Shown: positions 28,206-33,621 of the stretch, one piece after another | How the letters are laid out: every line of letters begins with the position of its first letter | Position numbering within the stretch: position 1 is the first letter of the stretch | Assembly (NCBI RefSeq): GCF_000485595.1 | Contig: NW_014577188.1 | Span: 278,467 to 312,087, forward strand | Length of the DNA: 33,621 nt | DNA from: Priapulus caudatus | Taxonomy: Eukaryota; Priapulida; Priapulimorpha; Priapulimorphida; Priapulidae | Direction: 5' to 3' | Program-made: the position numbers and the translations under genes | Notes under the pieces: model-generated | Databases searched by the model: none | What the model was told of the DNA's origin: nothing | The model's input: the letters and a program-made list of their open reading frames with translations, nothing else

Positions 28206-28261
28206 GTGTGTGTATGTGTGATTATGTGACTATAAAAACGCGTATTATAGCCATATATCCA
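28206..28261 (+). repeat. 56-bp direct repeat, right of duplicated block
   Basis: Identical at all 56 positions to 20505-20560. It follows the end of copy 2 after a single base. Confidence 0.85.
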
Positions 28262-28450
28262 CTTTTTGTGCTTTGGGGGGGGGTGGAAGTTTGAGCCGAA
28301 ATGCGGCCATTTGCCTGCTGAAATTTTACCGTGCTAACGAGGTCGTAGGCGATACCATTTGGGAGGGGGAGGCAAATATTGAGGGGAAGTGAGTGAAAGG
28401 GGAGAAGGAAGGGAAGAGGAGAGACAAGGAGGGAGGGAGTAATGCAGAGG
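28262..28450. mobile_element. Third arm of the purine-rich foldback family
   Basis: A G run, then gtttgagccgaaatgcgg, ccatttgcctgc, ccgtgctaac, ggcgataccattt and a GA-rich tract follow the same order as the reverse complement of 20190-20420, with clear divergence. It is inverted relative to the arm at 20190-20408 and starts directly after the 56-bp repeat. Confidence 0.6.
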
Positions 28451-29841
28451 GAGATGCAATTTCATTTTGTTAGCCACGTTGTTAGCGATCATCGCTCCAT
28501 CTAGCATGTATCACTATCCTTGTGTAAAATTCATTATTTAATGTTTGTATTTGGAAGTGCACATGGTAATAAATTGAAGCAAACAATATAATGTAACATT
28601 ATGGATATTAACATTGATATTAACCAATACCAATATATGTAAACCTGAGTGAAAGCGTTGTCTGCTTGTGTGTATCATAACTCACAAAGCTTGAACAGGT
28701 CGCGAGACAATGGATGAGGTTGTCGGTTTAGTAAAAATGCTTGACATTTGGGGTATATTTGCAAAAAACACTTTATAGCACCAACACTCAAGTGCACAAA
28801 AAGCATCCTATAATATATAAACATGAGGTCCTAATATAATGCTAATAGAGCTTGTTATTAGACATTGTGCATTAGAAACAGCACATAAAACTATCAAACC
28901 ACTGTGTTAGCTATTAATTGCCACCAGTTTCCAATTTTATTGTGAGAGACCATGAATTGTATCACGGGTGAATAATGAGAAATTGTCAATAATGACAAAT
29001 TGGAATTTGTAATTATTCACTCCTGATTGTATCTATTTGTCATCAAACAAACACAACTATGAAAAGGCTCCTACCACAGAAGACTATCAACTAAATTAAA
29101 TAAATTATAAATAAATAGGTAGCTAAACGGCATAAGAATTATTAATAAATCCAATCAATATTATTATTTTCATATGAAACAAACTAGGATGTACAATCGT
29201 GATGAGATTGGAATGATTCTAATTTCGTGATCACAACCTTCTTATAAATGCAATTTCAACGAGTGTAGAAACTCTATAGAACAAGCAATACAAGCTGTTG
29301 TTACTGAACTTAAGGAACAACCTAAAGTAGACACAATGAAGACGGTGTACAACTACATAGATAGCAGAACACACAATGTCGACATTCTTATTACAACTTG
29401 AATAAATCTGCACATTTTTCCTACCAACTAGTGAATAACAAATGTCCTACATTTGACACAATGTATCACTTGTTGTTGTTATACATAAATATAATATCAG
29501 ACGGACAACTTACAAATGCGCTTTCACAAAACGCTTTGGCATTTTAGCAACAAATTGCATTTGGTTCCAACAACCTTGGTCTTGATGTCTTTAGTTTAGC
29601 ATGCATGCCATTATAAACATGTCATCTTGTTATGTCTTACTCATTTGTAAAAACCGACCAACTAATAACCACATGTTTAGCACAAGAAACTTGTTCAGAA
29701 AAGTAGTTTAACATAGAATATGTGTTAACTATAAATAACCTTACAATATAAAGCATTTTCACAGATGTCCCCCCCCCCCTTGCGCTGCAATACATTGTGC
29801 ATTGTCTGTTTTATGGATGTTGCTATAACTAATGCTGGATA
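28451..29841. other. Spacer, no defensible gene
   Basis: AT-rich. It holds a weak inverted repeat at about 28973-29028 (gtgaataat and attattcac as outer arms) and a short open frame on the plus strand at about 29238-29402 that could be an exon or a retroelement scrap but has no start codon or splice acceptor. Confidence 0.4.
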
Positions 29842-31453
29842 CTACAATTGTACTTCTTCTTCTCCCACTCTGAGATTTCCTCCACCTTCTATTTCTGGAG
29901 GTATGTTATTTGGCACCTCTTCTTCACCATGATTTAGATTGCTAGCTGCAACTTCTTCGGGGGTAAAGAAAAGCAGATGCACACTGATGTACAGAGGAAA
30001 AGCCACCTTTCTGTCCACGTGCAGCACTAGTGCCTCCTATTAAAAAACATTTTAATACTTATGTGTTTCATGCGAATAATCATGAGATACACACATGATT
30101 AAATACATTAATACTAGCAGACCTAAAAAAAAAACTTCCAGACACAATGAATGTCATTTGTTGCAAAATTGAATTAAAGGCATACTAGGCCCATTAATTA
30201 TGCAATGTTGACGAATGCTAGAGTAATTGGCAACTTGTGTAGTGAATAAGTACATAACCTTACATCCAAACGCATATTAATTTGTCCAATATCACTGCTG
30301 GTTACTAAGAAATGTCTAATTGAAATCCGCAGTCCAAAAAATCAGTTGTTTACAGTTTCAAACCGCTGCCGGCGAAGCGGGTGTGATACAGATTTATAGT
30401 GCACCGGACATTTTCGCACGCATGCTCGGCCGTACGCAATGCTATCATCAGTGATTTCATAAACACGGACGCTCGTGATAAGGAACTTTTTGTCAGGTCT
30501 GTCCATGTGCGTCCGTGATTAGTACGTGTGTTTTACTCTATTTCCATGTCTAGTCCGTGTCCGTGGTTACACCGCTGACACCTCCGTTTCATCTGGCATC
30601 CAAAACATATGGGCTGCACAAATGTTTACGTCATCGCTTGACTCCTGGATGACATTTACGGCACGTAAATGAATGTCAACAACCGATTTCAAGTCTTGCT
30701 TGTAATGTAACCAGCAGTGATAATGGACAAACTAATACTCGTTTGGCTATAAGGTAATGTACTTATTAACTACACAAGGTGCCAGTCACTCTAGCATTCG
30801 TCAACATTGCATAATCAATGGGCCTAGTATGCCTTTAATACACTCATATCCTATGGAATGCTATAATAATTATACTTTATAGATACACACTTTTGTATAA
30901 GTGCACACTTTCGTATAAGTGTAAGAATCATATGGACGTTTTTATGGGAACATATGAATAATACACTCACTAACATTTATACATCATATACGTATACATT
31001 GAGGTATGTCAACATGCCCTACATTATAGATTCAGGAAAAGCGAAGTTTATTATACAGTGTATTTAAGACAAAATGACTCGCCTCATCCTTTGATAGGGC
31101 TCCATGCGTTTTTTCTGTAGACTTCTCGTACGTCACCTGTCCTTTTTCATCCAAGGCAATTACAGAAAACCTGTTAACATTAAAAAATGAGCCATACACA
31201 ACTATCAATGTTCCAAACATACAAACTATACCCAGGAGAGACAGAGTCAACAGCCATTGTACCCTTTTCAAAGTACACATAAGTATTGATGCACATCTCC
31301 CCTGACCAGATCTGAGAATGAATATTTTTATTTGTGCACTTTTAGGGGATGGTCATAAAAATTTATAGTCTGTAGAGTTTTGATAACGTTGATAATTGTG
31401 GACGGCCCCTAAGTTACTAAGGAACAAGATGTAATTGTGTTAAAATTAAAATA

Positions 31454-31491
<38 letters not shown>

Positions 31492-31855
31492 CTATACCAA
31501 TATTATAGTTTAATTTTCCAATGACAGACTCACAAATTCACAAGTTTGATCGCCAATTTATGTGTAAAACTTTGGACTTCATTACTAGATACCCATGGAT
31601 GACCAAAAATAAAACATTAACAATTTAAACAAGAGCTTCGATTGGAATAAATGTGACTAGACGTCTCGCAGCCCTCCTCGTGCACCAGCACGAAAACGCC
31701 GCATAGCAGCCGCCAATACAAACAACCAGCACTATCCTGAACACTTTCTCAAGTCCCTTTAGGGTATACGGAAAACGGTCCGGAAATCGTCCAGCGAGAG
31801 TTGTGTTCGTAGCACGACGGTTTTGACTACCCACGTAGCTCGAGATTTGCTGCAA
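29842..31855 (-). CDS. Candidate gene for a small membrane protein (incomplete model)
   Basis: I do not recognise this protein. Three minus-strand pieces look like exons. (a) 31855 to about 31660 starts with ATG in GC-rich sequence and encodes a polar leader, then a hydrophobic helix (FRIVLVVCIGGCYAAF). (b) 31311-31083 follows a good acceptor (cattctcag) and encodes a second helix (LLTLSLLGIVCMFGTLIVVY) and a polar segment ending HGALSKDE. (c) 30036-29842 follows a weak acceptor and encodes VAFPLYISVHLLFF and an acidic tail rich in Glu, Gly and Asn, ending in a stop. Pieces b and c join in phase only if b uses a GC donor (GAG|GCGAGT). The donor of piece a is unresolved. The pieces may belong together as a two- or three-pass protein, or one of them may be chance. 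Confidence 0.3.
30174..30838. mobile_element. TTAA-flanked MITE
   Basis: Terminal inverted repeats of about 90 bases begin TTAAAGGCATACTAGGCC and end with its complement, bounded by TTAA on each side. The arms match at most positions. TTAA targets are typical of piggyBac-like elements, though the ends do not show the usual CC start. The interior is GC-richer, with repeated ccgtg/cacgg motifs (about 30460-30580), and has no transposase. It sits in the proposed intron of the gene at 29842-31855. Confidence 0.8.
31457..31488. repeat. (AT)n microsatellite
   Basis: An uninterrupted AT dinucleotide run of about 32 bases. Confidence 0.95.
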
Positions 31856-32523
31856 ATGCTACCAGAAAGTAGTTTGGCCTAATGGCCGCGCGTCCTATAG
31901 CCGTCAAAAACGGAGTTTAAACGTTTTCCGTCGTGACACGCCCACGGCAACTGCCAATCACCGCGCGCGCGCTTCTAGCATAGGCTAGTTGCTGGGGAAA
32001 TTTCGTGTCATTATTCTTTACCCGTACTCTAAACCCGGCCAGGCCGTACTAAGGCTATTGGCCCGTAGCAACGTGCCCCACGTGCCCACGTGTGTTGTTA
32101 CGAGGTACGACAGGTTTGAAACATAGTCTACGGATCAAATCCATATTCTACAGGATTCACATACGATCGAAGCCATTCACATACAGGTTTCGACACGGGA
32201 TTCACTGCACGTCTGACAAGACGACGGCAGTCGACGTATATAAGTCAACCTCGTAGCAACGTGCCCCAGATGAGTCTAGCACATATGCCGGCCGATAGAT
32301 CGCGCCACTAGTCTACAAAAATCTATCGTGCGGGGTTTCTTTAAGGGACGGTAGAGGGTAGCAGTGCACGGAAATGCTTGCGCATGCGCAGATGACCGGG
32401 GGCCGGTGTGTGCCGAGAGACATTTCGCAAATGATGTGGTGAGTCTTAGCGCTAAATAACTATATTCAGTAAGTTCCCGTTTGTCCTTTAGAGGCTAAAT
32501 GAGCACAAAAATCTACACTGTCC

Positions 32524-32586
32524 GCTGGGAGCTATGCATCCGTGCGCCGGCCTATGGATTTTGCGCACGGATGCATAGCTCCCAGC
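32524..32586. repeat. Perfect 24-bp stem-loop
   Basis: Arms 32524-32547 (gctgggagctatgcatccgt plus gcgc) and 32563-32586 are exact complements around a 15-base loop. This is the strongest perfect stem in the right-hand region. It may be a small foldback element or an RNA hairpin. Confidence 0.85.
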
Positions 32587-33529
32587 GCCCAATACTATCG
32601 TAGCACGTTCCCGCGCGCCTTGCCGCAGAACTGCGCGCAACATCCGTGCAGCGGTCAGGATCAACGCCTCCTTTGCGCATCGCCTCTCTAGTATCCGGTC
32701 TCTCCTCTGGACGTGATGCGGCCATGATGCCGAGGCGCGCCGAGGATTGACACTTTGTGTCTTCCAATCACAGCCTACGCCGTACCTCTCTATAATATAA
32801 TATAAGGTGGGGACCCATCACAGTACCAAATCGCCGATCTCAGGAACTAGGGCATTCTGCTAGGCTAGAACGGTTTCCTACGATAGAGTTTGGCACAAAA
32901 ACGAAAATAGCACGCTGTTTAGCGCACTGCGCTACGTCCTTCTGTTGCATTTTGGCATCTCCGTAATCAGAATAAGTCCCGCCTTCTTCGTTGATGGGCA
33001 TGAATGGGGCGTCAACGACGTGACCCGTTACTGCATGTAGGTGTTTGGCGAGACTGCTTGCTTTTCGTAAATAATGAAAGGTCATTCATTGAACATTGAA
33101 GTTTTTCTTAAAATTAAATAATTCCGAAAATCCCTAACCGCGCTACTCGATTGTTTTAGCCAATGAACATAGCTGTGTTTGTGACGTCTTGCCCGCGCGC
33201 TTTATGCTTGGCTTAGCGGGCCTCGAAATGGATATCGGAGGCAGGCACCTCGCAACCCGCGTGTTTGTTTACATATATTATAGCTTTGTGACGTACGGTG
33301 TTCGGGAGTTCTGCGATGATAACCTCGTAATTTCTCACATTTCTTAAGGTGCATGGAACATTTTACCAATTTATAGTGTCAGTTAGTCACGGATATGTCA
33401 AAGTAAGTACTAACCGTATATGTTTCACATACGTTCACCTATTTTGCACACAGGCGGTCGATCATTGTGAAAAATTGTGTGAAGATTTATTTTTCTTGAG
33501 ACGTTCCAAGCCGCCTGTGGTACAAGGCC

Positions 33530-33606
33530 GGATAGAGAGCATGGCGAGATTGACAACTATGTAGCGTAACACATCGGCTTTGCTCTCACAACCATGCTCT
33601 CTATCC
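33530..33606. repeat. 15-bp inverted repeat
   Basis: ggatagagagcatgg at 33530-33544 and its exact complement at 33592-33606 enclose 47 bases. The window ends shortly after, so a larger element cannot be excluded. Confidence 0.7.
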
Positions 33607-33621
33607 TTGAGCCCTTTCATC

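Larger units (their letters stand above)
31856..33621. other. CpG-richer region, possible promoter area
   Basis: GC and CpG content are visibly higher than in the rest of the intergenic DNA. The motif gtagcaacgtgccccа-type (gtagcaacgtgcccc) occurs twice (about 32066 and 32253), and CACGTG occurs near 32077. Minus-strand frames at 32552-32767 and 32840-33085, and a plus-strand frame at 33349-33564, are open but show no family I know. The last contains a plausible donor (aaa|gtaagt at 33403) and acceptor (cacacag at 33454), which would give an intron of only about 51 bases. I treat it as possible 5' regions of genes extending outside the window. Confidence 0.3.

Noticed and set aside
29238-29402. 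Plus-strand frame of about 50 codons with a protein-like composition
   Set aside because: No start codon, acceptor or recognised family; a stop lies just upstream. Kept only as a remark.
32552-33085. Two minus-strand frames in CpG-rich DNA
   Set aside because: High GC lowers stop frequency and neither resembles a known domain. The first runs into the perfect stem at 32524-32586.

Overview
The window is nuclear DNA from an animal, most likely a marine invertebrate. The genes are intron-rich with standard GT/AG junctions, the background is AT-rich, there are no operons, and mobile elements are dense. Several of the elements have architectures I associate with mollusc-like genomes, but I cannot name the species.

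Layout. (1) 231-2766, plus: a four-exon D-3-phosphoglycerate dehydrogenase gene of the short type, ending after the catalytic domain. (2) 5693-11766, minus: a six-exon TIM23 gene (mitochondrial inner-membrane import channel). (3) 12554-18783, plus: a six-exon NAF1 gene (H/ACA snoRNP assembly factor). TIM23 and NAF1 are head to head across 787 bp that carry two TGACGTCA palindromes. (4) 20732-28204: a second, almost identical copy of 7285-14748. It carries TIM23 exons 1-4, the shared promoter and NAF1 exons 1-2, so both genes in it are truncated. (5) 29842-31855, minus: candidate exons of an unidentified small membrane protein. (6) 31856-33621: a GC- and CpG-richer stretch with perfect stem-loops and no gene I can defend.

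The most interesting structure is the duplication. Copy 2 begins inside a dispersed repeat shared with copy 1. It ends at the centre of a hAT-type miniature element. It is bracketed by identical 56-bp direct repeats, and inverted copies of a purine-rich foldback repeat lie outside those. The copies differ by an 11-bp and a 2-bp indel, and I saw no base substitution in the parts compared by eye, so the event is very recent or an assembly artefact from a retained haplotype.

Mobile elements. Introns and spacers hold long-arm foldback elements, hAT-like elements nested in one another (one with a perfect 8-bp target duplication), a TTAA-flanked miniature element, a MITE with internal tandem repeats, a possible solo LTR, a minisatellite rich in nuclear-receptor half sites, a short interstitial telomere-type repeat and large CT and TA microsatellites.

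The genes do not form one pathway: PHGDH makes serine, TIM23 imports mitochondrial proteins and NAF1 builds H/ACA RNPs. The only functional link the sequence suggests is the shared TIM23/NAF1 promoter, which the duplication copied.
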